Under the pieces are notes generated by a model, which saw only the letters and a list, made by a program, of their open reading frames with translations, was not told where the DNA came from and ran no database searches. Shown here piece after piece: positions 34,659-43,800 of a stretch of 64,000 nucleotides of DNA (within the stretch, counting starts at the first letter, position 1; every line of letters begins with the position of its first letter). The translations under genes were made by a program, and so were the position numbers. Source of the stretch: JADKIH01 sp031385005 (lineage in GTDB: Bacteria; Bacteroidota; Bacteroidia; AKYH767-A; 2013-40CM-41-45); assembly GCA_031385005.1 (NCBI GenBank), contig JANNBB010000050.1, forward strand, positions 116,926 through 180,925, written 5' to 3'.

Positions 34659-35141
34659 TTTTTAGATTTTATAGTTGAAGTAAAGCTATTGATTTTTTGG
34701 CTAATTTAGTTAGAAAGTGGAGAGATTTTAACCTTTTTCTAAATTAACAAATTATTGATGCCTTATAATGAGTGAAAAAGCAAGATTTTGATGATTTTTT
34801 AATTAGATGACAAAAAATATATGCATAAAAATACTTGCGCTTAATAAACTAAAAGGTCTCTGATGAGATAATGTTGTTAATAGTAAAGAAAGGTAAATAG
34901 AAGCTAATTTAACTCACCATTTGAAATTCAATTTTTTCGAATGCAATTATTCATAAAACGTATGCCCGTTCCTGTTTTACGGGTGTTGTTTCTAAGTAAA
35001 ATCAATCGGCCTTATAGTTGAAACTAACCACTTTATTTTTGCCACGAATTCACGAATGAAAAATCAATTCGTGAATTCGTGGCTTATCAAAGTTAAATTT
35101 AATGGCGACATCAGTTTCGATTTCAAAAACTCAACACCATC
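34659..35141. other. Intergenic region with one hairpin repeat, no gene
   Basis: These 483 bp separate the TonB receptor stop from the start of the hydrolase-like pseudoenzyme. The sequence is AT-rich with stops in all frames. It contains the inverted repeat at 35041-35083; otherwise I see nothing definite beyond the expected promoter of the minus-strand gene. Confidence 0.5.
35041..35083. repeat. Inverted repeat GCCACGAATTCACGAAT with 17-bp perfect arms
   Basis: The arm at 35041-35057 is the exact complement of 35067-35083, with a 9-nt loop. It lies 59 bp past the TonB receptor stop. A single arm is also present at 776-791, showing that this is a dispersed element and not just a terminator. 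It may still terminate transcription. Confidence 0.8.
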
Positions 35142-37949
35142 TCAATTCAACTCCAACAACACACTAACATAAGCCAATCTCCCAATCTGCGGTCCGCCAT
35201 ACACTTCATAATGTAATTTATTCAACACATTGCTAGCGCCGGCTTTAACGGTGGTTTTCCAGGTCGTGAATTTTTTATTCACCTGTACATCCAATACATT
35301 ATAGTTTTCAATCGCTCCTGTAAATTGCGGCGATCCTTCAAATACAAATCCTTGTATCCATTTATAATTCAGGTTAAAACCCCAATGGCGAACGGTGAAT
35401 TTTTTTCCTATGGCCGCAGCGATGTCTCTGCCGCTAAAACCCAGATTGAATTTATTTCGAGGCGTATTGAAAGCGGGAATAATCGGATCATCGGATCCCC
35501 GCAGATTGAGTTCATTCCAGGAATAATTTCCTGTCGCCGTAAAATATTTACCGATAAAATAATTTAACCCAACAGAAAATCCTTGTGAGTTTACGATGTC
35601 ATCTGCATTGGAAGCTACTCTGTATATGTTAGTGACAGTTATCTGATCACCTACCGGTGAATGATAAGCAGTCACATCTGCCCCAACCTTGTAACCGATA
35701 AAATCTTTGTAAATGCTATAATAATAATTGGCATCGAGGTACAGTTTTTTAAACAACGACGCTCTGTAACCGACTTCAATGGTTTTTACTTTTTCCGGTT
35801 CTACCGGACTAATATTAAAATAAACCAATGTGTCAATATTCGGATATCCTGATGTAAAATTTACTAAAGAAGGTATTGTAACTAGTGAATCATACCCGGA
35901 TATATTGCCAATAAGCGTAGCACGACCCACATTGTAATATAGATACTGATCAGTTAAGGTCGGATTACGAATCGCCGAAGAAAGTGCAAAACGCAAAAGG
36001 TGATTGCTGTTTACCGAATAAGTAACAGATCCTGCCGGTGAAAACAAGTAATCGAAATTTTGATTTTTATCCAGTCGTGTTGTAATGTTGATTTTTACTT
36101 TATCGTCAGAAACTTTTTTCTCGAAACCGGCATATACACCCCATTCGTAATTTTTTATCGTTCTCCCCGATGTATCACTGAAAATCGTTCCGTCGGATTT
36201 CGGCATATACTGACGGTAATTCGTACCGGTAATAATCTCCATAAAAGATGGCGTAAATTTATACTCTGCCTGAACATGATAGAGTGATGACTTATCATAA
36301 ATCCTGCTACCGCCTTCCGTAAATGATTTACCCGAAGTCACCGCCGCCAGTGCAGAATCAAACCTCGCTGTACCCGGGGCAAAAAAAGGAATTTGATTTT
36401 GAGCCGTGTTCACGAGGTTGTCTGTGTAGGTCCGTGCATTGCCATGAAAAAGCACCAATGAATCATAATAATTGTTTAGCAAAAACGGATTGATGGCATC
36501 AAGGTATTCCTGGTATTTCACTGCATAATCAGGTGATCCAAACGCCGGGGGCTGCGGATAACCGGGGAAGTTTCTTTCTCGATTGAAATAATTATTTGCC
36601 GGCAACGCCCAAAAGCTTCTGTAATTCTGGCTCCAGAAAATGTCTGTCTTGGAAGCACGCTGCAACAAGAGCGCGGTAAAAAATGCATCGTATGATTTTC
36701 CTGCATCTTCATTCGTCGTATAGGCACGAATAAAAAACTTGTCTTTCTTTCTGTATTCTATCCTGTGCTGAAAAAACAAAATATCCTTCAGACTGTACCG
36801 ATTGTCGCCCTGATAAACAGTCGTTCCATTTCCAAAATTAGAAGCAAGAATAATTTCATTTTCCGGCTTCACCTTGTAATGAAAAGCAGCGCCCAGTTTT
36901 AAATTCCTTGTATCGTAATCCACCAAATCTTTTTCCTGATATCCTGTTCTATAGTAAGCAATCAATCCCGGATTCGTCGAGGGCTGCTTGGAGAAGTTAC
37001 TGGATGCATAATATTCATCACCATAAATATTTACTGCATCATATCCGCCCGGATTTCTTGTATCATGTTTCGAGTCGGGTGTAGCGGAAAGATTGTCCGC
37101 GACCCAATCGTTTGCCCTTAGGTAAAAGATGTTCAGCTTATATCCAAATTTTTCATTGCCTGCCTTGTTTTTAAATACCTGCGACCAGCGAACAGCCGTT
37201 TCAAACAAACTTCTCTCTCCGGCTTTGACAGATACTTCCAATCCCGGTTTTATAAAAGGACTTCGTGTCGTCATGCTGATAACTCCGTTGAAAGCATTGG
37301 GACCATAATAGGCAGTACTGGCACCTGCTATGAGATCGACTTTCATTACATCCAGCTCCGATGCTCCTAAAAAATTTCCCAGAGAGAAATTCAATCCGGG
37401 CGATTGGTTATCGACTCCATCAATTAACTGTAAAGACCTCACAGGAGATGTGCTGTTGAATCCTCGTGTATTGATAACCGTGAACCCCAATGATGCACTC
37501 GTCAAATCAACGCCTTTCAAGCTTCCCAATGCTTCGTAAAAGGAAGTCTGCGGACACTCCTTTATAGCAATTATATCGATAGACTCGACAGTCAGCGCCG
37601 ACTCTCTTTGCTTTTCAGAAACGCGACTTCCTGTAATTTCAACATCCTTCAACTTGACTTCTTTCGACTTCAATTGTATGTCAACCGGCTTATCCGTTAC
37701 TGCTACTTCCTGTTGTTCGAAGCCCACAAATGAAATGATAATGGTAAAAGGCGGATTTATGTCCGGTGTAAATTCAAAACGTCCGTTGATATCGGTTACA
37801 GTTGCCAGTTTACTACCCTTTAGTGAAACAGCGGCTCCGATTATGCTTTCACCGCTTGCTCCATCGCGAATTACTCCGGAAATTTTTTGAGCAAGACAAC
37901 ACGTGGACAGAATTAATAAAATAAATAGTAGCTGTATTTTTTTAAGCAT
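35142..37949 (-). CDS. TonB-dependent outer-membrane receptor with carboxypeptidase-like N-terminal domain
   Basis: The 935-residue protein has a signal peptide (residues 1-20, ends CLAQ). A CarboxypepD_reg-like domain (about 22-105, KISGVIRDGASGESIIGAAVSLKG...TDINGRFEF) is typical of Bacteroidota TonB receptors. The plug follows (about 118-235, with INTRGFNSTSPVRSLQLIDGVDNQSPG and YYGPNAFNGVISMTTRSP), then the 22-strand barrel to the C-terminus. No SusD-like partner or substrate gene is adjacent, so the ligand is unknown. The gene is complete. Confidence 0.93.
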   Translation of the reverse strand: MLKKIQLLFILLILSTCCLAQKISGVIRDGASGESIIGAAVSLKGSKLATVTDINGRFEFTPDINPPFTIIISFVGFEQQEVAVTDKPVDIQLKSKEVKLKDVEITGSRVSEKQRESALTVESIDIIAIKECPQTSFYEALGSLKGVDLTSASLGFTVINTRGFNSTSPVRSLQLIDGVDNQSPGLNFSLGNFLGASELDVMKVDLIAGASTAYYGPNAFNGVISMTTRSPFIKPGLEVSVKAGERSLFETAVRWSQVFKNKAGNEKFGYKLNIFYLRANDWVADNLSATPDSKHDTRNPGGYDAVNIYGDEYYASSNFSKQPSTNPGLIAYYRTGYQEKDLVDYDTRNLKLGAAFHYKVKPENEIILASNFGNGTTVYQGDNRYSLKDILFFQHRIEYRKKDKFFIRAYTTNEDAGKSYDAFFTALLLQRASKTDIFWSQNYRSFWALPANNYFNRERNFPGYPQPPAFGSPDYAVKYQEYLDAINPFLLNNYYDSLVLFHGNARTYTDNLVNTAQNQIPFFAPGTARFDSALAAVTSGKSFTEGGSRIYDKSSLYHVQAEYKFTPSFMEIITGTNYRQYMPKSDGTIFSDTSGRTIKNYEWGVYAGFEKKVSDDKVKINITTRLDKNQNFDYLFSPAGSVTYSVNSNHLLRFALSSAIRNPTLTDQYLYYNVGRATLIGNISGYDSLVTIPSLVNFTSGYPNIDTLVYFNISPVEPEKVKTIEVGYRASLFKKLYLDANYYYSIYKDFIGYKVGADVTAYHSPVGDQITVTNIYRVASNADDIVNSQGFSVGLNYFIGKYFTATGNYSWNELNLRGSDDPIIPAFNTPRNKFNLGFSGRDIAAAIGKKFTVRHWGFNLNYKWIQGFVFEGSPQFTGAIENYNVLDVQVNKKFTTWKTTVKAGASNVLNKLHYEVYGGPQIGRLAYVSVLLELN

Positions 37950-38174
37950 TCGGATATCTTTTGATTTATTTATGCCCGGAATTATGTTACATCAATCCTT
38001 TTATTCAATAGCGAACACTTTCCACCTGTACAAAGTAGGCAGAAAAAATTTTAATATCAAAAATTATTATTTCCATTTTCCAATAAGTTATGTAAGAAGT
38101 TACTGAAAATACTTTCCACCATAAAAGCGGATCGTTAACCTGAGTACCTATTGTGGAATGTTTTGCAAAATCCC

Positions 38175-38669
38175 TTATGACAGGTCTAACATTACCTGGT
38201 TCTTTTCAACCTTATCACCCTTAATTACATGTATCTTTTTGATAATTCCATCGGTGGGCGATTTTAATATGTTCTCCATTTTCATCGCTTCCAATACAAC
38301 AATAGCATCGCCCTTTTTAATAGTTTGTCCATTGGCAACCATTACCTGTACGACCATTCCCGGCATAGGTGCCTTAATATCATTCACCTTTCTTCCAGCC
38401 ACTTCATCGATACCCATTTCCTGTAAAAGCTCATCGTAGCGGTCTTTTATGGAAACAGTCAGTGTAGAATTACCCACTTTAATCATGCATGTTTTTGTTT
38501 CCCTGTCAACGGATAAAATTTCAGCGGTATAGCTGCGATTTTCCAATAATACATGAAACTTTCCTTCGGCATATTCAAGGAAATCAGGTTTTAATTCTAT
38601 CCCATCAACTGAATCCAAACCATTGCCGGAAACAATAAATGTGCGATCTTTTATGTTGACTTTAAACAT
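38175..38669 (-). CDS. Biotin carboxyl carrier protein of an acyl-CoA carboxylase/decarboxylase
   Basis: The 164-residue protein ends in a biotinyl/lipoyl attachment domain (about 90-164) with PMPGMV and EAMKMEN, where Lys130 is the biotinylation site. The N-terminal half resembles the linker region of propionyl-CoA carboxylase carrier subunits. Carboxylase partner genes are not adjacent, so the protein must work with subunits encoded elsewhere. It is divergent from the M1 peptidase. Confidence 0.9.
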   Translation of the reverse strand: MFKVNIKDRTFIVSGNGLDSVDGIELKPDFLEYAEGKFHVLLENRSYTAEILSVDRETKTCMIKVGNSTLTVSIKDRYDELLQEMGIDEVAGRKVNDIKAPMPGMVVQVMVANGQTIKKGDAIVVLEAMKMENILKSPTDGIIKKIHVIKGDKVEKNQVMLDLS

Positions 38670-38845
38670 AGGGCGAATGTACGAAATGTATTTTTTAATT
38701 GGAGACTTTGCGTTTCAGGCTAAAAATTCAGTACTTATTACATTCAATACTTTTTCAGGAATTTTCCATACTTATTGTAATCAATCGAACTACATTTTGT
38801 ATTCAAAATGCAAATATCTTTCATCAGCTCTCTGTTTTAAAATCC

Positions 38846-38853
38846 TATATTTG
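38846..38853 (+). promoter_or_regulatory. Candidate -7 box just before the M1 peptidase start
   Basis: TATATTTG is an exact match to TAnnTTTG, with only six bases between it and the ATG at 38860. Transcription would begin within a few bases of the start codon, implying a leaderless or nearly leaderless mRNA. No good -33 TTTG is seen at the usual distance. Confidence 0.4.
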
Positions 38854-38859
38854 AACACC

Positions 38860-41433
38860 ATGAAAAAAAGCATATTTATAATAATTCCTGTCATTTTCCT
38901 GTGGTCTTGTATAAGTAAACCTCCTGTTTCTGCGATTAAAAATCAAGAAAAAAAAGAGTCCATTACCGGTAAAAGGAATAACTACAGGGCTGCTTACACA
39001 CGCTCATTTTCACTTCAACATACAAAGCTAAATGTTGCATTTAACTGGAAGAAAAAAGAACTTTTAGGTGTCGCTGAGTTAAGGCTTAGTCCATATTTTT
39101 ATTCCACCGACAGTCTGACCCTTCATGCAAGAGGAATGGAGCTAAAAGAGGTGTCTTTGCTTTCCGGAAAAGATAAACACATTCCGTTGAAGTTTGAATA
39201 TGACTCCATGCAAATAAAAATAAAACTGGACAGAACTTATAACAAAGAAGAATCCTTGATTTTATTCATCAACTATATTTCACGTCCCGAAAATCTAAAA
39301 AAAGGCGGAAGCCGGGCCATTCAAAAGGATAAAGGATTGTATTTTATCGATGCCGATAGTCTGGATACAAACACACCGACACAACTATGGACACAAGGCG
39401 AAACGGAATCCAACTCTGCCTGGTTTCCGACCATCGAAGATCCTCAGCAACGAATGACACAGGAAATCTATATCACTGTTGACACCGCCATGACAACACT
39501 TTCCAACGGACTCTTGCTGTCATCGGTTAACAATAACAACGGCACAAAAACGGACTACTGGAAACAAAGTCTGCCTACTGCGCCTTATCTAGCCATGGTT
39601 GCAGCAGGAAAATTTGCGGTCGTAAAAGACAAATGGAAAAACATCGAAGTAAATTATTATGTCGATCCTCCCTATGAAAAATATGCAAAAATGATTTTTG
39701 GCTTAACTCCGGAAATGCTTACATTTTTCTCGGATAAGCTGGGTGTTCAGTATCCATGGGAAAAATATTCCCAGGTCGTCGTACACGACTATGTATCCGG
39801 TGCCATGGAAAACACAACGGCTGTCGTACATGGAACCAATATGCAACAAGATATTCGTTCTTTTATGGATGGAAATTATGAGGATTATATTTCTCATGAA
39901 CTTTTTCATCATTGGTTCGGAGATCTGGTGACTTGTGAATCGTGGAGCAACATTACATTAAACGAAGGTTTTGCCAATTACTCTGAGTATTTGTGGAGAG
40001 AGCACAAGTACGGACGTGAAGATGCGGATTGGTTGAATCAAAACGATCAGGCCGGTTATTTATATGTTTCTGCACAATCCGATCCGCCTTTATTCCGCAG
40101 TGAATATGAAGACAGAGAAGATGTATACGATGGTATTTCCTACAATAAAGGTGGACGTGTTTTGCATATGCTTAGAAAATATGTCGGAGATACGGCCTTT
40201 TTTGCAGCACTTCAACATTATCTGATTTCACACAGTTATTCATCTGTTGAGGTCAGTGATCTTCGCCTCGCTTTTGAGAAAACAACAGGTGAAGACCTGA
40301 ATTGGTACTTTGATCAATGGTTTATGCATGGAGGCCATCCGACGATAGGAATTGAATACGAGTGGAATGACAGTCTGCATCGCGAAACAATTACAATCAA
40401 ACAAAAACAGGACTTATCCAAAAATCCTCTCTATAAATTGCCTATAGATGTCGATATATATTACAATGGCAAAAAGGAAAGAAAAAGAATTGTTATCGAA
40501 GAATATGATCAGCAATTCAGCTTTAATTTACCGGTGAAACCCGATCTGGTTAATGTCGATGCAGAGAAAATGTTGCTATGCAATAAATCAGACTCCAAAA
40601 CAAATGCAGAATTCATCTTTCAATACTATCACGCTCCTTTGTACCTCGACAAATATGAAGCAATAACAAAAATTGGCTCATCGTATACAATCAATTCTCC
40701 TGAAGCAAAACTTATTAAAGAAGCGCTCAATGATAAGTATTACAACCTGCGACTTACAGCACTTAACAATGTCGGCGAACTGGCATTGAATCAGCCCGAC
40801 TCCATCAAACAGAAACTGATGAGCATGGCCGCTACGGATAGCTCTTCTGATGTTCGTGAAAAAGCTCTATCAATCCTGGGGAAAAATTTCAGTTATTCTG
40901 AATTATCCAAATTTTATGAGAATGCCTTAACGGACAGTTCCTATCAAGTTGTCGCCCGTGCATTTAAAATCATCAGCGAAAAAGATTCTGTCAAAGCAAA
41001 AGAAATTGCTTTGACCTTAGAAAAGGATAGCGGTCAGGTTATCCTTCTCAGATTAGCAGAATTTTACAACAACTCTTCAGAAGATAAAATTGATTTTTAC
41101 AAACGAGCTTTGCGTTTCAGCAGTTCATACAGACGGTATGCTATCTTGAAAGAATTCGAAAAATATTTAAACGCGTCTATAGATCTAAACATAATAAAAA
41201 AAGGCGCTGAAGTACTTTATTCACGTGCAATTAACAAAGGTTCAAGAATCTACTCATCCTATTTAAGTACGTTGAAAGAAATTAAAACGGTAGCGGAAAA
41301 AAAAATAAAAACGCTCGAAGATTCAGGCAATAAAGCTAAATCTGCAAATGAAAAAAACCCTGCTTCTTTACTGCAGGACTGGAAAACCTTTCAAAACGAG
41401 TTGACAGAAAAAATTAGTGCATTAGGAAAATAA
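38860..41433 (+). CDS. M1-family metallopeptidase lipoprotein (aminopeptidase N-like)
   Basis: The 857-residue protein begins MKKSIFIIIPVIFLWSC, a lipoprotein signal with Cys17. The catalytic domain has GAMEN at 314-318 (substrate amino-terminus recognition) and the zinc motif HELFHH at 346-351, with the third ligand in NEGFANY 18 residues later. The C-terminal half holds HEAT-like helical repeats. The open frame extends 79 codons further upstream over the divergent gene; the lipoprotein signal and the -7 box favour the ATG at 38860. It probably acts in the periplasm or at the surface. Confidence 0.92.
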   Translation: MKKSIFIIIPVIFLWSCISKPPVSAIKNQEKKESITGKRNNYRAAYTRSFSLQHTKLNVAFNWKKKELLGVAELRLSPYFYSTDSLTLHARGMELKEVSLLSGKDKHIPLKFEYDSMQIKIKLDRTYNKEESLILFINYISRPENLKKGGSRAIQKDKGLYFIDADSLDTNTPTQLWTQGETESNSAWFPTIEDPQQRMTQEIYITVDTAMTTLSNGLLLSSVNNNNGTKTDYWKQSLPTAPYLAMVAAGKFAVVKDKWKNIEVNYYVDPPYEKYAKMIFGLTPEMLTFFSDKLGVQYPWEKYSQVVVHDYVSGAMENTTAVVHGTNMQQDIRSFMDGNYEDYISHELFHHWFGDLVTCESWSNITLNEGFANYSEYLWREHKYGREDADWLNQNDQAGYLYVSAQSDPPLFRSEYEDREDVYDGISYNKGGRVLHMLRKYVGDTAFFAALQHYLISHSYSSVEVSDLRLAFEKTTGEDLNWYFDQWFMHGGHPTIGIEYEWNDSLHRETITIKQKQDLSKNPLYKLPIDVDIYYNGKKERKRIVIEEYDQQFSFNLPVKPDLVNVDAEKMLLCNKSDSKTNAEFIFQYYHAPLYLDKYEAITKIGSSYTINSPEAKLIKEALNDKYYNLRLTALNNVGELALNQPDSIKQKLMSMAATDSSSDVREKALSILGKNFSYSELSKFYENALTDSSYQVVARAFKIISEKDSVKAKEIALTLEKDSGQVILLRLAEFYNNSSEDKIDFYKRALRFSSSYRRYAILKEFEKYLNASIDLNIIKKGAEVLYSRAINKGSRIYSSYLSTLKEIKTVAEKKIKTLEDSGNKAKSANEKNPASLLQDWKTFQNELTEKISALGK

Positions 41434-41475
41434 ATTTTATCTGCAGGTATATTGAAGTACAATTTTGAAAAATCC

Positions 41476-42582
41476 ATGAAAATTATTTTTCGATTCATTC
41501 TTCTTGTTTTTCCTTTGCAAATATTTTCTCAAACCGTAGATTCAACTTCCGGTTCATGGAAGCTTATGCTCAAAGTTGATTACGGCTTTGTAATAGCCCA
41601 TCGCCCGGCTCTTGAGCCACTACAAGAAGAACATGTAAAAGGATTCGAGTTTACACTTTCACGCCCAACTTTCGGTAAAAAAGACTGGGAAAATCTTTTC
41701 AACTTTCCTGATTACGGTATAACGCTTGCGCTCTTCGACCTGGGAAGTCCTTCCCATTTAGGAAAAGGTTTTTCCGTTTACCCTTTCGTTGATTTCCCAT
41801 TGAGTAAAAATCCCGGACAAGGATTACATTTGAGATATGGAATGGGATTGGGTTATGTTGAAAAGACTTTCAACGCAGAAGACAATTTCAAAAATGCAGG
41901 TATTGGTTCACACATCAATGGTGTCATGCATATCGATCTGCACTATGAAAAATCGATTTCCGAACGATCTATGCTGGAAATCGGAACGGGAATTACTCAT
42001 TTTTCAAATGGGAGTTATAGCTTACCCAATCTTGGGATCAATGTAGCAACCTTGAGTCTGGCCTATCACCATTCTTTTGGAAATAAAATTGCTATCGTTC
42101 AACGTTTGATTAGTCCTGTTGATAAAAACCTTCAACTCCATTTTCACACAGGTGGTTTTTTGAAAAAAGTATATCCTCCGCTCGGCAAAAACTACTTTGC
42201 CGCCACGCTTTCAGGCATGGTCTTTAAACCGGTTACTCATAAAAGCGCATTCGGAGCGGGAATTGATATCTTTTATGATAATTCCATTTCCGCACGTATT
42301 GAAAGACTTGGAGAAAAGCAATCAAAAGCCATCGACAACTATCGTCCGGGAATTTATGCAGCCTATCATTTTTCCTTAAACAATCTGGGAATCATGTTTA
42401 ACATGGGACATTACATTTATAATGGATGGAAAGATGATGGAAACATTTATCACCGCGTCTGTTTGAATTACTATTTTGAAAAATTATTTGTTTGTCTCAA
42501 CCTGAAAACACATTATGCCCGCGCAGATATGGTTGAATTAGGAATCGGTTATAGAATAAAAAAGAAAAATCCAACAAGATGA
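41476..42582 (+). CDS. PagL-like outer-membrane acyloxyacyl hydrolase (lipid A 3-O-deacylase family)
   Basis: The 368-residue protein has a signal peptide (MKIIFRFILLVFPLQIFSQ) and a beta-barrel pattern. The active-site segment ITHFSNGSYSLPNLGIN gives His175 and Ser177 in the H-x-S arrangement of PagL. At the position of the PagL glutamate (+14 from His) there is Asn189, so the triad is His-Ser-Asn or the acid comes from elsewhere. The ATG at 41476 is chosen over an upstream TTG. Its stop overlaps the next gene by four bases (ATGA), so the two are coupled. Confidence 0.75.
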   Translation: MKIIFRFILLVFPLQIFSQTVDSTSGSWKLMLKVDYGFVIAHRPALEPLQEEHVKGFEFTLSRPTFGKKDWENLFNFPDYGITLALFDLGSPSHLGKGFSVYPFVDFPLSKNPGQGLHLRYGMGLGYVEKTFNAEDNFKNAGIGSHINGVMHIDLHYEKSISERSMLEIGTGITHFSNGSYSLPNLGINVATLSLAYHHSFGNKIAIVQRLISPVDKNLQLHFHTGGFLKKVYPPLGKNYFAATLSGMVFKPVTHKSAFGAGIDIFYDNSISARIERLGEKQSKAIDNYRPGIYAAYHFSLNNLGIMFNMGHYIYNGWKDDGNIYHRVCLNYYFEKLFVCLNLKTHYARADMVELGIGYRIKKKNPTR

Positions 42583-43313
42583 AAAAGAATGCATTCATAC
42601 TCTTGTTTATTGCTGCAACACTAACCACTTGCAAAAAAGATCACATGCTCGATTGCTTCAAGAGTGCCGGAAAAACTGAAACTGAAATTCGTGCTGCAAG
42701 TCCTTTTACGCGAATCGACTTGAAAAATAATGTCGATCTCATTATCGTCCCAAATTCTTCTTTTTACATAAAAGTTACTGCGGGTGATAACCTTATAGAT
42801 GGAATCATCACTGAATTAAGTGGAGAGACCTTGTACATAAGGAATGAAAACCGATGTAACTGGATGCGCAGCTTCAAGAATCAATACACAGTGGAAGTTG
42901 GAATGGATAAACCGGTTAAAATAGATTACTATGGTTCCGGCGACATCACTTGCAAAGACACGATCCGTACAGATGAGTTTTTCTTCGATTGCTGGAATGG
43001 CTCAGGCACAATCGATCTTCTCTTCAACTGCAGTAAAACACATATCAACAACAACATTGGTCGTGCCGATTACCTGGTAAATGGCTATTCCGGAGTAAGT
43101 TTTATTTATATGAACGATGTATCACCAATAAATGCAAGTGGAATGAAAACAGGATACAGTTACATCCGTAACAGATCAACCGGCGATTGCCACATAAACG
43201 TCAGCACCGAATTGGTGGCCGATATTGAATACAATGGAAATATTTATTATTCCGGAAATCCTGCTAGTGTAGTAAAGAACATCAGTGGAAGTGGGAAGGT
43301 TGTTTCAGAGTGA
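42579..43313 (+). CDS. GIN-domain (DUF2807) lipoprotein
   Basis: The 244-residue protein has a lipobox (FIAATLTTC, Cys18). The remainder is a GIN-type repeat domain: FTRIDLKNNVDLIIVPN at the start, YYGSGDITCKD and WNGSGTIDL in the middle, and NISGSGKVVSE at the end. It is the second protein of this family in the window after the one at 10067. It is translationally coupled to the PagL-like gene (four-base overlap), which suggests a shared outer-membrane role. It converges on rnhA with only 6 bp between stops. Confidence 0.8.
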   Translation: MKKNAFILLFIAATLTTCKKDHMLDCFKSAGKTETEIRAASPFTRIDLKNNVDLIIVPNSSFYIKVTAGDNLIDGIITELSGETLYIRNENRCNWMRSFKNQYTVEVGMDKPVKIDYYGSGDITCKDTIRTDEFFFDCWNGSGTIDLLFNCSKTHINNNIGRADYLVNGYSGVSFIYMNDVSPINASGMKTGYSYIRNRSTGDCHINVSTELVADIEYNGNIYYSGNPASVVKNISGSGKVVSE

Positions 43314-43319
43314 AATTAA

Positions 43320-43778
43320 TTAGCTACGTTCGTTCAACTCATACCAACTATCAATTTTCAAATCCGACCCAAAGGAAGCCTGAACTGCGAGTTCATCGCA
43401 GCGGTTGTTTTCTACATTATCAGCATGTCCTTTTACCCAAACGAAGCGAACTTTATGTTTGCGGTAGACCAATAAAAAGCGCATCCAGAGATCGGGGTTC
43501 TTTTTTCCGCTGAAATTTTTTTTCTCCCAAGTGAAGACCCATTTTTTTTCGACGGAGTCGACTACGTATTTCGAATCGGAATGAATGACCGCAGTAGTTT
43601 CACTGTTTTTCAATGCCTCCAAGGCAACAATTACACTGAGCAACTCCATCCTGTTATTGGTTGTGAGACGATAACCTGCAGAAATTTCCTTTCGATGTTT
43701 TCCTGAAATTAAAACAGCACCATAGCCACCCGGACCCGGATTTCCTCTTGAACTGCCATCTGTGTAGATTGCAACCAT
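43320..43778 (-). CDS. rnhA: Ribonuclease HI
   Basis: RNase HI cleaves RNA in RNA-DNA hybrids. The 152-residue enzyme has the complete acidic tetrad Asp7 (YTDGSS), Glu45 (RMELL), Asp68 (HSDSKYV) and Asp128 (CDELA), plus the flexible-loop His118 (VKGHAD). Length is standard. It lies 13 bp after kbl, and the repeat element at 43781 sits between them. Confidence 0.96.
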   Translation of the reverse strand: MVAIYTDGSSRGNPGPGGYGAVLISGKHRKEISAGYRLTTNNRMELLSVIVALEALKNSETTAVIHSDSKYVVDSVEKKWVFTWEKKNFSGKKNPDLWMRFLLVYRKHKVRFVWVKGHADNVENNRCDELAVQASFGSDLKIDSWYELNERS

Positions 43779-43780
43779 TT

Positions 43781-43800
43781 CAATTCGTTAATCAGCTAAT
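43781..43800. repeat. TTAATTCG/TTAATCAG-type repeat forming the end of kbl
   Basis: CAATTCGTTAATCAGCTAAT matches the dispersed repeat words seen at 2762, 11487, 49504 and 52921. It supplies the last codons and stop of kbl (ATT AGC TGA on the minus strand) and reaches to 2 bp from the rnhA start. Confidence 0.6.

Noticed and set aside
38623..38859. N-terminal extension of the M1 peptidase
   Set aside because: It overlaps the divergent carrier-protein gene, and the lipoprotein signal peptide begins at 38860.
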